Of a stretch of DNA of 64,000 nt, positions 1-9,684 are shown one piece after another (the first letter of the stretch is position 1; the number at the start of each line of letters is the position of its first letter). Position numbers and translations under genes: made by a program. A model generated the notes under the pieces. That model made no database searches. It had not been told where the DNA came from and worked only from the letters and a program-made list of their open reading frames with translations. Source of the stretch: Acetobacter tropicalis (GTDB lineage Bacteria > Pseudomonadota > Alphaproteobacteria > Acetobacterales > Acetobacteraceae); NCBI RefSeq assembly GCF_001580915.1, contig NZ_LHZQ01000222.1, positions 186,001-250,000 on the forward strand, written 5' to 3'.

Positions 1-568
1 GGTGGTGATTGTTTCAGATGGATCAGGTTCTCATCCAGCCTCACAGGAATGGCCTGCCGTGCGCCTTGTGGAGCAAAGAGAGAAAGAAGCCCGTAATGCA
101 GTAAGAATTTTGGGCCTTCCCCCTGACCGTCTGCATTTTCTGGGGCTGCGGGATACAGCGGTGCCCACAGAAGGGGAGGCGTTTAGCGCCGCTGTAGAGC
201 GTGTGGCTGATCTTGCTCTTGATTATGATTGCTCAACGCTTGTGGTGCCATGGCGGCACGATCCTCATTGTGATCATGAAGCAGTATGGCTGATGGGTAA
301 GGTTTTAAAGGCTCTTTTGCCCCATGTGCGTCTGCTGTCTTATCCCGTATGGGGCCTGACCTTGCCGCCTGATGTTATTCTGGACCAGCCTTTTCCAGCA
401 GGGTGGCGCCTGAACATAGAGCCGCATCTGCCCACGAAGCGAGAGGCCGTAAAGGCGCATGAAAGCCAGAGAGGGCTGGTGATAGAGGATGATCCGGACG
501 GATTTATCATGCCGGAAGAGTTGTTGGAAAAAATCATCCAAAAATATGAGATCTATATTTTATCATGA
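1..568 (+). CDS. PIG-L family deacetylase, 5' end outside window
   Basis: The frame is open from the window edge, so the N-terminus and any HxDD zinc motif expected there are missing. The remainder keeps the PIG-L/LmbE C-terminal signature PWRHDPHCDHEAV, whose histidine is a typical third metal ligand. The family are zinc hydrolases that remove N-acetyl groups from GlcNAc-type sugars or sugar conjugates. The stop overlaps the start of the next gene (ATGA at 565-568), so the two are translationally coupled. With the neighbouring NodS-like methyltransferase and family-2 glycosyltransferase it suggests a pathway that builds an amino sugar conjugate and then de-acetylates and methylates it. The family call is firm; the substrate is unknown. 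Confidence 0.85.
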   Translation, partial: VVIVSDGSGSHPASQEWPAVRLVEQREKEARNAVRILGLPPDRLHFLGLRDTAVPTEGEAFSAAVERVADLALDYDCSTLVVPWRHDPHCDHEAVWLMGKVLKALLPHVRLLSYPVWGLTLPPDVILDQPFPAGWRLNIEPHLPTKREAVKAHESQRGLVIEDDPDGFIMPEELLEKIIQKYEIYILS

Positions 569-1161
569 GCAAAAAAACATGGTCTCCTGATATTTTTGAC
601 TCGTTATTCCAGAAAAATCCTGACCCATGGGATTTTGAAAAAAGCCTCTATGAACAGGAAAAACTTGCCCGATTATTATCTTGCCTGCCACAGGAGCCTA
701 TCAACTTTGCGGTTGAACTTGGGTGTGCTGTGGGGGTGGGAACAAAGGCGCTTGCGGCCCGTTGCACGCATGTTCTGGCGGTAGATGGTTCCTCCACAGC
801 TTTGGCGCTGGCCCGTGACAGATGCTCCCACTTAAAAAATGTCTCTTTTCTGGAAGCCTTTTTACCTGAGGGGTATCCAAAATCTGCCGTTCTTGGCTGT
901 GATGTGATCGTGATATCAGAAGTCCTGTATTTCATGGCGCAGAACGATATCAAAAAACTTGTTGATTATATCATGGAGACTCTGCCCCCTTCTGCTACTG
1001 TGGTGCTGGTTAACTGGACAGGAGAGACAGATACACCTTGCACCGGGGATGACGCAGCAGACTGTTTTATTCAGGCCTGTCATCCGTATCAGTGGCTGCC
1101 GGTTCATGCGGAACGCGGTGAGACTTACCGGCTGGATTGCCTTCGTTCTGTGGTGACATAA
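565..1161 (+). CDS. SAM-dependent methyltransferase, NodS-like
   Basis: The 198-residue protein has a class I methyltransferase fold. Motif I is VELGCAVGVGT at about residues 49-59, followed by an acidic strand end (VLAVDGSS) and a motif IV/post-I region (DVIVISEVLYF). NodS-type enzymes N-methylate the free amine left after de-acetylation of a glucosamine unit, which fits the coupled PIG-L deacetylase upstream (ATGA overlap). The acceptor here is unknown. The last 95 bp overlap the 3' end of the convergent glycosyltransferase on the other strand. Length is normal for the family. Confidence 0.85.
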   Translation: MSKKTWSPDIFDSLFQKNPDPWDFEKSLYEQEKLARLLSCLPQEPINFAVELGCAVGVGTKALAARCTHVLAVDGSSTALALARDRCSHLKNVSFLEAFLPEGYPKSAVLGCDVIVISEVLYFMAQNDIKKLVDYIMETLPPSATVVLVNWTGETDTPCTGDDAADCFIQACHPYQWLPVHAERGETYRLDCLRSVVT

Positions 1162-2191
1162 AAAATTTGCAGGCGTCTTTCTGAAGAAGAAAATCAATAA
1201 CGCGCTGGGCTCTACGATGATGCAGGTGTAAATCCGCACGGTTGACCCGCGTAGATGAATCTGACGACTTTAACGAAATATCATTTCTATCAGAGTATTT
1301 TTTCTTTTTTCTGAGGCGTAGCATGCAACGGGAGACAGGTTCGAGTGCGTCATCCAGATAATCATCTTGCTGGACAATGCGGCGGGAAATTGTATCGGCC
1401 ATGCCACCCCGCGCACGCCCAACCAAGCGGGCAGAAACATAGACTTTGACTTCTGGTGCATGGCGCACGGGAAGGCCTGCTTCATGCAAGGCAGCGTAAA
1501 AAGCGCGATCTTCACTCAAAGGTTCAGGAGGAATGCCCCCCACCTGCTGCCATGCTTCTCGCGTTACAGCAATACTGGCGCCGGACCGTTCGCTATGGCG
1601 GGGCCATGGATCATAAGGCGTGGGTGCCAGTAGGGCTTTTATGTGCTCCAGTAAGGCTGCGTAGGCTTGTTCTTTTTCGTCATCTTTATGTAGATGTAAA
1701 GGGATTTTCTTGAATTCTGACGGAAGCAGAAGCGCGCGCCCGAATACAGCGGCAACATTGTAACGGATAAAGGCCCCAAGGGTCTGTGTCATCCAGTCTG
1801 GCGCAACTTCTGCATCTGCATCGGTTGTGAAAAGAAGGGCGTCGGATGGTGCGTAATGAGCGGCATGGACCATGGCATCATGCCTGGCGCGGCCTGCATG
1901 GGCCTGATCCGGGGAATAGGAAACACAAACGCTTTCTACCTCAAAAGGCAATGTATCCTGCAAGGAGCGCACCTGATGCCGGGTGTCATCTTGCGTATTG
2001 TTGATCCAGACAATCACTTTATGCGGCAGAAGACCGTCCTGTCGGGCAAGCGCCACAAGGCAGGGCACAATATGGTCGGCCTCATTACAGGCCGGAATGG
2101 CGACAATACGTGATCTTTGGAGATAGGATGAAGGGAGAGGCTGAAATGCAGTAGGCTGATGGGTCTGGGCGTCTGAATCCGTAATGAGCAT
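1067..2191 (-). CDS. Family 2 glycosyltransferase
   Basis: A GT-A fold enzyme. The N-terminal strand IVAIPACNEADHI is a nucleotide-sugar binding start, TTDADAEV holds a DxD metal site, and the distal SEDRAF motif is a likely catalytic-base region. The start chosen is the ATG at 2191, with AAAGGA about 10 nt upstream; a GTG at 2221 would add 10 residues with no better site. The C-terminal tail, rich in Arg/Lys/His, runs 95 bp antisense into the methyltransferase gene. The last residues may therefore be an extension beyond the catalytic domain. It probably acts with the divergent-side PIG-L and NodS-like genes, but donor and acceptor cannot be told from sequence. Confidence 0.85.
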   Translation of the reverse strand: MLITDSDAQTHQPTAFQPLPSSYLQRSRIVAIPACNEADHIVPCLVALARQDGLLPHKVIVWINNTQDDTRHQVRSLQDTLPFEVESVCVSYSPDQAHAGRARHDAMVHAAHYAPSDALLFTTDADAEVAPDWMTQTLGAFIRYNVAAVFGRALLLPSEFKKIPLHLHKDDEKEQAYAALLEHIKALLAPTPYDPWPRHSERSGASIAVTREAWQQVGGIPPEPLSEDRAFYAALHEAGLPVRHAPEVKVYVSARLVGRARGGMADTISRRIVQQDDYLDDALEPVSRCMLRLRKKKKYSDRNDISLKSSDSSTRVNRADLHLHHRRAQRVIDFLLQKDACKFFMSPQNEGNPAGKSHRVPHEPAATDTDDRPE

Positions 2192-2872
2192 CGGAATGCA
2201 ATCCTTTCGCCGTTTGTTCACGGCATCAGTGAAGACGCGCAGAAATGCCTCCAGTTCATGGTGTCTGATATTTTTGAGAGAGCGCTGGCAGTGTCCGGGT
2301 GAGACGTCGTGACACGCTCATTCTTTGTTCATTTCCCTCTCTTGTTCAGAATGCGGGAGAGGAAAGAGTTAAGACCCTTCAGGCTTAGGAGGCGCTACAG
2401 TTTCGAGAGAAGAGAGGCGTAACGGTCCTGCATTAGCGGGGCGGCTTTCAGGCGTAAGAAGAGGCAAGGGCTGCTGGGGTGGGCGTTTAAAGAGGAAACT
2501 GTTGCACCAGAGGTCATGTCTGCGTTTTTTCTGGAGGGCGTCTGGTGTGCAGTTTTTCTGCAAAGGCACGGTTCTTCTCCTGTTAAAACGGGGTGGCGTG
2601 ACGTCTGGTCGCAGTTTGGCTGTTACAACGTCAGCGTAGGCCAAGAGTTCAGGAGAAATGAATTTTTGCGCACTTCATGCAGAGGAACAGGCTTTGCCGT
2701 TGTCCTGCTGTTACGGAAGCTGTTCAGCAATCAGCCAGAAGAAGAAAAGGGGAGTCAGAGGCCGAAGCATAGCGCAAAGCGATACCGGCCCTTATGAAGA
2801 TGCATTAGCAGAGTAAAGGGCAACGGAAATGCCCGCAAAGAAAGGATTATTTTTTCAAGGGAAATATATAGC
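2192..2872. other. Non-coding stretch, no convincing gene
   Basis: About 680 bp between the glycosyltransferase start and tRNA-His. It holds short open frames on both strands (for example 2369-2644 on the - strand with a TTG start, and 2516-2797 on the + strand). None has a good ribosome binding site or a recognisable domain. The promoter for the glycosyltransferase should lie in the first 100-150 bp. I see no clear terminator for the tRNA. Confidence 0.5.
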
Positions 2873-2949
2873 TGGGGCGAACGACGGGGATCGAACCCGC
2901 GACAACCGGTACCACAAACCGGCGCTCTACCAACTGAGCTACGTCCGCC
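2873..2949 (-). tRNA. tRNA-His (anticodon GTG)
   Basis: A complete cloverleaf can be folded. The acceptor stem is GCGGACG/CGTTCGC with TA at positions 8-9. The D arm is GCTC/GAGC, the anticodon stem CCGGT/ACCGG has loop TTGTGGT (anticodon GTG), and the T arm is GCGGG/CCCGT. CCA is encoded at 2875-2873. A G at 2949 would be the extra G-1, opposite C73 at 2876, the canonical identity pair for HisRS. Many alphaproteobacteria lack this pair, so its presence is informative. Confidence 0.95.
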
Positions 2950-2980
2950 ACACAGCTAGGGGTCGTTTAGAGAAATGTGC

Positions 2981-3012
2981 CCTGTCCGTCAATGCAAAGA
3001 GTGACGGACAGG
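2981..3012. terminator. Perfect 10-bp inverted repeat between aminotransferase and tRNA-His
   Basis: CCTGTCCGTC (2981-2990) pairs with GACGGACAGG (3003-3012) around a 12-nt loop. It lies 12 bp past the aminotransferase stop and upstream of tRNA-His, both on the - strand. A short A/T run flanks it only on the gene side, so it is a probable but not classic terminator or mRNA-end hairpin. Confidence 0.55.
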
Positions 3013-3024
3013 CATAAAAAATTT

Positions 3025-4197
3025 TCAGGCGCGTTTATGCCAGGCTTCAATGCGGCTTACCGCTTCCCGCAGCACGCTTTCCTGCTTGCAGAACGCAAAG
3101 CGTAGCAGATGGGAGGGTGGAGCGCCGTTAGCTGGTTCATAAAAGGCTGAGGCCGGGATTGTGGTTACACCTGCCTGCTCTGTCAGCAGGCGGGCGAAGG
3201 CCATGTCATCCAGCCCATTCGCCAGCGGGGTGATGTCCGCCATGACAAAGTAGCTGCCTTGGCAGGGCAGGACGTCCAGCCCGACCCCACGTAATCCGGC
3301 GGAGAGAAGATCGCGCTTATGGGCGAGATCGGCCGAGAGTTCGGCAAAATAGCGTTCGTCCTTGTTCAGGCCGTAGGCCACCGCGCGCTGAAGATTGGGG
3401 GGCGTGGCGAACACGAGATTCTGATGAGCCTTGGCCACCACCGCCGCAAGCGGGGCAGGAGCGGTAACGTAGCCCACTTTCCACCCGGTCAGGGAGAAGC
3501 TTTTCCCTGCACTGCCAATGCGCAGGCAGCGCTCCCGCATGTCAGGCAGGGCCATAAGGGAGAGATGAGGGGTATTGAAGGTCAGATGCTCATAGACTTC
3601 GTCACAGATGGCATAGGCATCGTGCTGCTTCAGCAGCCCCGCGATGAACGTCAGCTCATCGCAGGAGAACACTTTGCCCGTGGGGTTCATGGGGGTGTTG
3701 AGCAGGATGGCCTTGGTGCGGGCGGAGAAGGCCTCGGCCAGCGCCTGCCGGGGCAGGGTCCACTCAGGGTCTTCCAGTCGGACAATGCGGGGCACGCCGC
3801 CAAGTTGGCGTACCATGGGCAGATAGGTGTCATACAGGGGTTCGATCAGGACAACTTCATCTCCCGGCTCAATCAGCGCCATGAGAGAAGCTGCGAGGGC
3901 CTCTGTGGCGCCGGAGGTCACCACCACCTCAGAATCGGGATCAACCTCGATTCTCTGAAACCGGGCGTTTGAATGGGCTACGGCTGCGCGTAATTCTGGC
4001 AGACCTGTGAGAGGCGCATACTGGTTTCTCTGATCAAGTAAAGCGTCCGCCGCAGCCTGTACAATATCGTGTGGGCCTTCCGTATCAGGAAAGCCCTGAC
4101 CAAGATTAATGGCTCCGTGTTGACGGGCCAGCTCAGACATAACGGTGAAAATTGTAGTTGGCAGCGCCGCTAACTGTCTGTTCAGCGGTTTTGTCAT
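3025..4197 (-). CDS. Class I/II PLP-dependent aminotransferase
   Basis: A 390-residue fold-type I aminotransferase of the aspartate/kynurenine/methionine aminotransferase group. Visible signatures are INLGQGFPD near the N-terminus, SGATEAL (cofactor phosphate side), LNTPMNPTGKV, ICDEVYEHL (the aspartate that contacts the pyridine nitrogen) and SAGKSFSLTGWKVGY with the Schiff-base lysine. Such enzymes transfer amino groups between amino acids and 2-oxo acids in the cytoplasm. The exact substrate (aspartate, methionine or aromatic) is not decidable here. Full length for the family. It is a single-gene unit, divergent from glnB. Confidence 0.9.
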   Translation of the reverse strand: MTKPLNRQLAALPTTIFTVMSELARQHGAINLGQGFPDTEGPHDIVQAAADALLDQRNQYAPLTGLPELRAAVAHSNARFQRIEVDPDSEVVVTSGATEALAASLMALIEPGDEVVLIEPLYDTYLPMVRQLGGVPRIVRLEDPEWTLPRQALAEAFSARTKAILLNTPMNPTGKVFSCDELTFIAGLLKQHDAYAICDEVYEHLTFNTPHLSLMALPDMRERCLRIGSAGKSFSLTGWKVGYVTAPAPLAAVVAKAHQNLVFATPPNLQRAVAYGLNKDERYFAELSADLAHKRDLLSAGLRGVGLDVLPCQGSYFVMADITPLANGLDDMAFARLLTEQAGVTTIPASAFYEPANGAPPSHLLRFAFCKQESVLREAVSRIEAWHKRA

Positions 4198-4432
4198 GTC
4201 TGGGTTCCTTGTTGCGGTCTAGGGGAGAAATGAGAGAGAAAAACAGGTGCTGCGTCTAAGGGGCGGAGGTAAGATCAGTGCTTTATCGATACTATTTCCT
4301 ATCTGCCCGATTGCTCCTGTGGCCAACCCGTGCAAGTTTGGAGCCGTTCGGCTTGAGCGTCTATGCCCCAAGGGGTGCGACGGCAGCGAAGACGGACCCC
4401 TCAAACAGGGTACAGCAGTGATATATTGATGA

Positions 4433-4777
<345 letters not shown>

Positions 4778-4892
4778 TGGCTGTCCGGCCCTTGTGCGGG
4801 TTCAGGATATGCCGCAGGGCATGGCGTGCGTTTGATAATCCTAGCTGTGCTGGAAGAGTTCCGGTGCGCAACAGGTTGTAGGTGAAGAGAGA

Positions 4893-6338
4893 ATGGTGAA
4901 AAAGACAACGTCTGCGAGTGATGCCAAAGCCGCAGCAATTGCCAAGGTGTTTGACCTGATTCAGGAGAATTCGGTTGAACTGGTTGACCTGCGCTTTACA
5001 GATCCGCGCGGCAAGTGGCACCACACCACGCAGTACGTCACCACGATTGAGGACGATACCTTTACCGAAGGCTTCATGTTTGATGGGTCTTCCATTGCTG
5101 GCTGGAAAGCCATCAACGAAAGCGACATGGTTCTGCTGCCGGACCCTGAAACCGCAGTAATGGACCCGTTCTCTGCCCGTCCGCAGTTGATCCTGTTCTG
5201 TGACATTATCGAGCCGTCCACCGGGCAGCCCTATAACCGTGACCCGCGCTCCACCGCCAAGCTGGCAGAACAGTATCTGAAGTCCACCGGGCTGGGTGAT
5301 ACAGCGTTCTTTGGTCCGGAAGCTGAATTCTTTATCTTTGATAACGTGCTCTTTGGCACCGGCCCCAACTTCGGCAAGTTCCAGCTGGACAGCATTGAAG
5401 GGCCTGGCGCTTCCCTGAAGGAATATCCGGAAGGCAACATGGGCCACCGTCCGGGCGTGAAGGGCGGCTATTTCCCCGTTGCTCCGGTGGACAGCGAATC
5501 CGACCTGCGTGCGGAAATGCTGGCAACCATGGGTGAAATGGGCCTGCCGATCGAAAAGCACCACCATGAAGTGGCGCAGTCCCAGCACGAACTGGGCACC
5601 AAGTTCGATACGCTGGTGCGTTCTGCTGACTTCATGCAGATCTACAAATACTGCATCCACAACGTCGCGCAGTCCTACGGCAAGACCGCAACGTTCATGC
5701 CCAAGCCCATTTATGGGGATAACGGCTCCGGCATGCATGTTCACCAGTCCATCTGGAAAGACGGCAAGCCGACCTTTGCTGGCAATGGCTATGCTGACCT
5801 GTCTGATACCGCGCTGTACTACATCGGCGGCATCATCAAGCACGCCAAGGCGCTGAACGCGTTCACCAACCCCTCCACCAACTCCTACAAGCGTCTGATT
5901 CCCGGCTTTGAAGCACCTGTGCTGCTGGCTTATTCTGCCCGTAACCGGTCTGCATCCTGCCGTATTCCTTACGCAACCAACCCCAAGGCAAAGCGCGTTG
6001 AAGTCCGCTTCCCGGACCCGACAGCTAACCCCTATCTGGCCTTCGCCGCCATGCTGATGGCTGGTCTGGATGGTATCAAGAACAAGATCCACCCGGGCGA
6101 TGCCATGGACAAGGATCTGTATGATCTTCCGCCGGAAGAACTGAAGCAGATCCCGACAGTCGCAGGCTCCCTGCGTGAAGCGCTGGAAGCGCTGCAGGCT
6201 GATCACGAGTTCCTGCTGGCTGGCGGTGTGTTCACCAAGGACCAGATTGAAAGCTACATCAACATCAAGTGGGAAGACGTGTATCGCTTCGAACACACGC
6301 CGCACCCGGTTGAATTTGAAATGTACTACTCCGTCTGA
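4893..6338 (+). CDS. glnA: Type I glutamine synthetase
   Basis: The 481-residue enzyme condenses ammonia and glutamate to glutamine with ATP. Landmarks are FDGSSIAGW near residue 60, the metal-binding [19 protein letters not shown], the [13 protein letters not shown]/glutamate loop, and the adenylylation loop DLYDLPPEE. In that loop Tyr410 matches the regulatory tyrosine of GSI-beta enzymes. Together with P-II upstream this implies control by GlnE-type adenylylation. The start has a purine-rich site (GAAGAGAGA) directly upstream. A strong hairpin terminator follows 30 bp after the stop. Confidence 0.98.
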   Translation: MVKKTTSASDAKAAAIAKVFDLIQENSVELVDLRFTDPRGKWHHTTQYVTTIEDDTFTEGFMFDGSSIAGWKAINESDMVLLPDPETAVMDPFSARPQLILFCDIIEPSTGQPYNRDPRSTAKLAEQYLKSTGLGDTAFFGPEAEFFIFDNVLFGTGPNFGKFQLDSIEGPGASLKEYPEGNMGHRPGVKGGYFPVAPVDSESDLRAEMLATMGEMGLPIEKHHHEVAQSQHELGTKFDTLVRSADFMQIYKYCIHNVAQSYGKTATFMPKPIYGDNGSGMHVHQSIWKDGKPTFAGNGYADLSDTALYYIGGIIKHAKALNAFTNPSTNSYKRLIPGFEAPVLLAYSARNRSASCRIPYATNPKAKRVEVRFPDPTANPYLAFAAMLMAGLDGIKNKIHPGDAMDKDLYDLPPEELKQIPTVAGSLREALEALQADHEFLLAGGVFTKDQIESYINIKWEDVYRFEHTPHPVEFEMYYSV

Positions 6339-6368
6339 TCAGTCTTTTCAGACCTTTTGGCGAATAGG

Positions 6369-6401
6369 AACGGGGCCTTCTTCGGGAGGCCCCGTTTTTT
6401 T
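6369..6401 (+). terminator. Rho-independent terminator of glnBA
   Basis: Stem ACGGGGCCT / AGGCCCCGT with a short TTCTTCGGG-type loop, followed by seven T residues ending at 6401. It begins 31 bp after the glnA stop. Confidence 0.93.
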
Positions 6402-6560
6402 GTGCTGTGCTTGGAGGGAAGCAAGGGCTGCCGTAAGCCTCTGATCAGCAAGAGAGGGGAGGGTTTAGGTGCGTCTCTCTCTGTAGGTAAAGGGGAGAGA
6501 AGTCCGCCCCTCCGGTCGTTTCACATGCCTGCTTTTTGCGCTGTCGAACTCGTGCGCGGT

Positions 6561-7799
6561 TTACGGCGTAGCGGGAGAGGCCGCCACACCGAACTGGAAG
6601 CTGGTTGTGTGGTCAAACTGCTCGCCGGGGCGCAGGATGGTAGTTGGAAAATTCGGGTGATTAGGGGAGTCCGGATAATGCTGGGTTTCCAGCGCAATGG
6701 CGTCTGTCTGGCGGTAAGCTCGGCCGGAGGGGCCAGCGTAGGTGCCATCCAGCGAGTTTGATGTGTAAACCTGCATACCCGGTTGGGTGGTAAAGACGGA
6801 AAGAGTCCGTCCAGAGGCGGGGTCGGTCACTGTGGCGGCTAACCGTTGGGTGTGGCCATCATATCCATTGATAATCCAGTTATGATCATATCCCCGGCCA
6901 ATCAGCATTTGCGGATGATTGCTCCGCAGGCGTTCGCCTATGCGGTGCGGGGAGCGGAAGTCCAGCGGCGTAGTGCTGACGGATGCAATCTGGCCAGTCG
7001 GGATGGCTGCATGATCGACCGGCGTGAAGGTATCGGCATTGATCTGGAGGGTCTGGTTCTCAATCGATCCTGCGCCTTCGCCGGAGAGATTGAAGTAGCT
7101 GTGGTTGGTCAGATTCACCACTGTCGGGCGGTCCGTGGTGGCACGGTAGCGGATGCTCAGGCGGTTACTGTCATCCAGTATATAATCTACTGTCACGCGA
7201 AGGGTGCCGGGGAAGCCTTCCTCCCCGTCTGGGCTGGTCATGGTCAGCTCGGCCCCTACAGCATGGGAGAGGCCGGAGAGTTTGCGAACCTGCCAGATTT
7301 TTTTATCAAATCCGCATAGCCCTCCGTGCAGGGTGTTGGGCGGGTTGTTGACGGTTGTACGGATGGTCTGGCCATCCAGCGGAAAAGTGCCATTAGCCAG
7401 CCGGTTGGCATAACGGCCCACCAGCGCGCCAAAATAAAGGTTGGCGTGGGCGCTGTCGGTCTCATATCCGTCCAGCTTGGAGAAGCCCAGCACCACATTG
7501 GCGGGCTGGCCGTTACGGTCTGGCACCGTAATGGCGGTGATAATGCCGCCATAGGAGAGAAACTGCACGCTCATACCGTGCGTATTGCGCAAGGTGTAGC
7601 GCTGGACTTTCTGACCGGTGGAGAGCGTGCCAAAGGTCTCGCGTTTAAAGGTGCTGGCGGCGCTGGCATCTGGAGAAAATGTCATCATGCAGGCGGTCAG
7701 TGCTCCCAGTCCGATCATGCTGTGTTCAAACAGGCTGCGGCCCTTCTTCTTCTGAGTATAATTATGGTTCGGGGAAAGAGCAGCAAAGCAACACATCAT
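6561..7799 (-). CDS. galM: Aldose 1-epimerase (mutarotase), exported
   Basis: A GalM-type enzyme that interconverts alpha and beta anomers of aldoses. Family landmarks are FLSYGGIIT, GRYANRLANGTF, NTLHGG, NLTNHSYFNLSGEG (catalytic histidine region) and ALETQHYPDSPNHPNFP (catalytic glutamate). At 412 residues it is longer than cytoplasmic GalM. The extra N-terminus has basic residues followed by a hydrophobic stretch and SPDASAAS, which reads as a signal peptide. I therefore expect a periplasmic enzyme. The ATG at 7799 has GAGG about 10 nt upstream. A periplasmic mutarotase would feed the beta-glucopyranose favoured by the glucose dehydrogenase encoded 1.9 kb away; that link is inference. Confidence 0.92.
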   Translation of the reverse strand: MMCCFAALSPNHNYTQKKKGRSLFEHSMIGLGALTACMMTFSPDASAASTFKRETFGTLSTGQKVQRYTLRNTHGMSVQFLSYGGIITAITVPDRNGQPANVVLGFSKLDGYETDSAHANLYFGALVGRYANRLANGTFPLDGQTIRTTVNNPPNTLHGGLCGFDKKIWQVRKLSGLSHAVGAELTMTSPDGEEGFPGTLRVTVDYILDDSNRLSIRYRATTDRPTVVNLTNHSYFNLSGEGAGSIENQTLQINADTFTPVDHAAIPTGQIASVSTTPLDFRSPHRIGERLRSNHPQMLIGRGYDHNWIINGYDGHTQRLAATVTDPASGRTLSVFTTQPGMQVYTSNSLDGTYAGPSGRAYRQTDAIALETQHYPDSPNHPNFPTTILRPGEQFDHTTSFQFGVAASPATP

Positions 7800-8027
7800 A
7801 GAAGTGGGTACCTCAGTGGATAATATCGCACTATAAAACGCGCCAAAGGGTATAAATGTTCATACCGCATGGCACGCTTACGGCTTTTCTGGCTGTTTTG
7901 TGAACAGGCTGCGTCTGCTGCGCTGTTTTTTGTTCACTCGTTTCGAGCAGAGGGACGGGAAAACACGGCTGCGCCTCCCTTTATATTTTGGGGAGACAGA
8001 CAGCCGGTCTGCTGGTTTTTGCCTACT

Positions 8028-9392
8028 TTACGCCGTTTCCAGTAACTGGCGGGCGAGGATATTATGGCGCTCAGCCAGACGAATGGGGTCATGGCTGATA
8101 AAATGGCCATCACGCACCAGAATGCGGCCATTGACGATGGAGCACGCTACGCGCTGGGGCGTGCAGAACAACAGGGCCGCGACAGGATCAGACTGCGCCC
8201 CCGCATGGTCTATGCCGCGCAGATCAAAGGCCACAATGTCCGCCGCCATGCCGGGGGCCAAATGACCGATGTCATCCCGGCCCAGCACAGCGGCCCCACC
8301 ACGGGTCGCAAGTTCCAGCACTTCACGCGCCTGCATCATGGGCTGGTTGTCCTCGGTTTCCAGAAGGCGGCCAAGGAGCATGGCCTGCCGCGCTTCTCCC
8401 AGCATGTGGCTTCCGTCGTTTGACGCCGAGCCATCAACGCCCAGCCCAACCCGCATGCCAGCAGCCACCATGTGCCGCACCGGGGCAATGCCGGAACCAA
8501 GGCGCATGTTGGAGCACGGACAGTGGGCCATGCCTGTATGCGTGGCGCCAAAACGGTTGATGCCCGGCTGATCCAGTTTTACGCAATGGGCGTGCCAGAC
8601 ATCCGGCCCAACCCAGCCGACATCCTCCGCGTATTCCGCAGGTGTCATGTTGAAGGTCTGGCGGCTGTAGGCAATGTCACTGCTGTTTTCGGCCAGATGT
8701 GTATGCAACATGGTGCCTGTGGCGCGCGCCAGTGCCGCGGCTTCACGCATCAGATCCCGACTGACGGAGAAAGGCGAGCAGGGGGCCACAACCACACGCT
8801 GCATGGCCAGAGGCTGTGGGTCATGAAACGCTTCAATCACGCGCTGGGTATCGGCCAGAATGGCGCTTTCTTCCTCCACCACGCTATCTGGCGGCAGGCT
8901 GCCCTTGCTTTCTCCCACGCTCATGGCCCCTCGGGCAGCGTGGAAGCGCATGCCCATCTGGGTGGCGGCTTCTATCTGGTCATCCAGCCTGCTGCCGTTG
9001 GGGAATAGATAAAGATGATCACTGGTGGTGGTGCAGCCAGACCACAGCAATTCTGTCATGGCGGTGCAGGTGGAAACCCGGATCATCTCAGGCGTCAGCC
9101 CGGCCCATAAGGGGTAAAGCGCCTGCAACCAGCCGAACAGGGACGCGTTTTGTGCCGCGGGAATGGCGCGCGTGAGGGTCTGATACATATGATGGTGCGT
9201 ATTCACCATGCCGGGCATGACGATATGCCCCGTCATATCCAGCACGTCATCAGCCTGTGGCAGGGGGGCCGTAGCAGATCCGATAGCCGCAATCTGCTGC
9301 CCCTTAACCAGTAACCATCCTCCTTCCAGTTCTTCTCTCTGGTCATTCATGGTTACCAGACGGAGGACATTTTTCAGCAGAAGAGTGTGCAT
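8028..9392 (-). CDS. 8-oxoguanine deaminase (amidohydrolase family)
   Basis: The 454-residue member of the guanine deaminase/atrazine chlorohydrolase branch of the amidohydrolase superfamily has NTHHHMYQTLTR (metal-binding HxH), HTHLAE, WHAHCV and GVDGSASNDG (metal aspartate). The combination matches enzymes described as 8-oxoguanine deaminases, which turn 8-oxoguanine into urate in purine salvage and waste removal. Closely related enzymes act on other triazine or purine rings, so the substrate is probable rather than certain. It is divergent from gcd, with a 292-bp intergenic region shared by both promoters. Confidence 0.85.
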   Translation of the reverse strand: MHTLLLKNVLRLVTMNDQREELEGGWLLVKGQQIAAIGSATAPLPQADDVLDMTGHIVMPGMVNTHHHMYQTLTRAIPAAQNASLFGWLQALYPLWAGLTPEMIRVSTCTAMTELLWSGCTTTSDHLYLFPNGSRLDDQIEAATQMGMRFHAARGAMSVGESKGSLPPDSVVEEESAILADTQRVIEAFHDPQPLAMQRVVVAPCSPFSVSRDLMREAAALARATGTMLHTHLAENSSDIAYSRQTFNMTPAEYAEDVGWVGPDVWHAHCVKLDQPGINRFGATHTGMAHCPCSNMRLGSGIAPVRHMVAAGMRVGLGVDGSASNDGSHMLGEARQAMLLGRLLETEDNQPMMQAREVLELATRGGAAVLGRDDIGHLAPGMAADIVAFDLRGIDHAGAQSDPVAALLFCTPQRVACSIVNGRILVRDGHFISHDPIRLAERHNILARQLLETA

Positions 9393-9684
9393 CAGTCTCT
9401 TTCACGGCGGAGGAAACAACAGCAAAAGCACTAGCACGAAAAGCCGGGCAGAGCCTTAAAACAGAATGAAACAGTGGTGAGAACCTTTTGGTTCCATGAA
9501 CGTTACCAGACATCCATTTATTTGGATTCCAAAAGAAATACAGACAGGTTTTGAGCACTTCAGTGATGGTGTGCTTCAGCAGAAGGAGGTTTCTTTTCGG
9601 AATTTTCCGAAACAATCATTCAGTTCTTTTATGAAGTGGGCTATTCCTATTCCACATTCCTCCTAACATTCATGGTTGATTTGC

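Noticed and set aside
2369-2644. 91-codon - strand frame with Pro-rich end
   Set aside because: TTG start, no ribosome binding site, no domain; it cannot be separated from chance.
4320-4334. Sigma-54-like promoter TGGCCAACCCGTGCAA upstream of glnB
   Set aside because: GG and GC elements are 9 nt apart instead of the strict 10, and the conserved TT before GC is not present.
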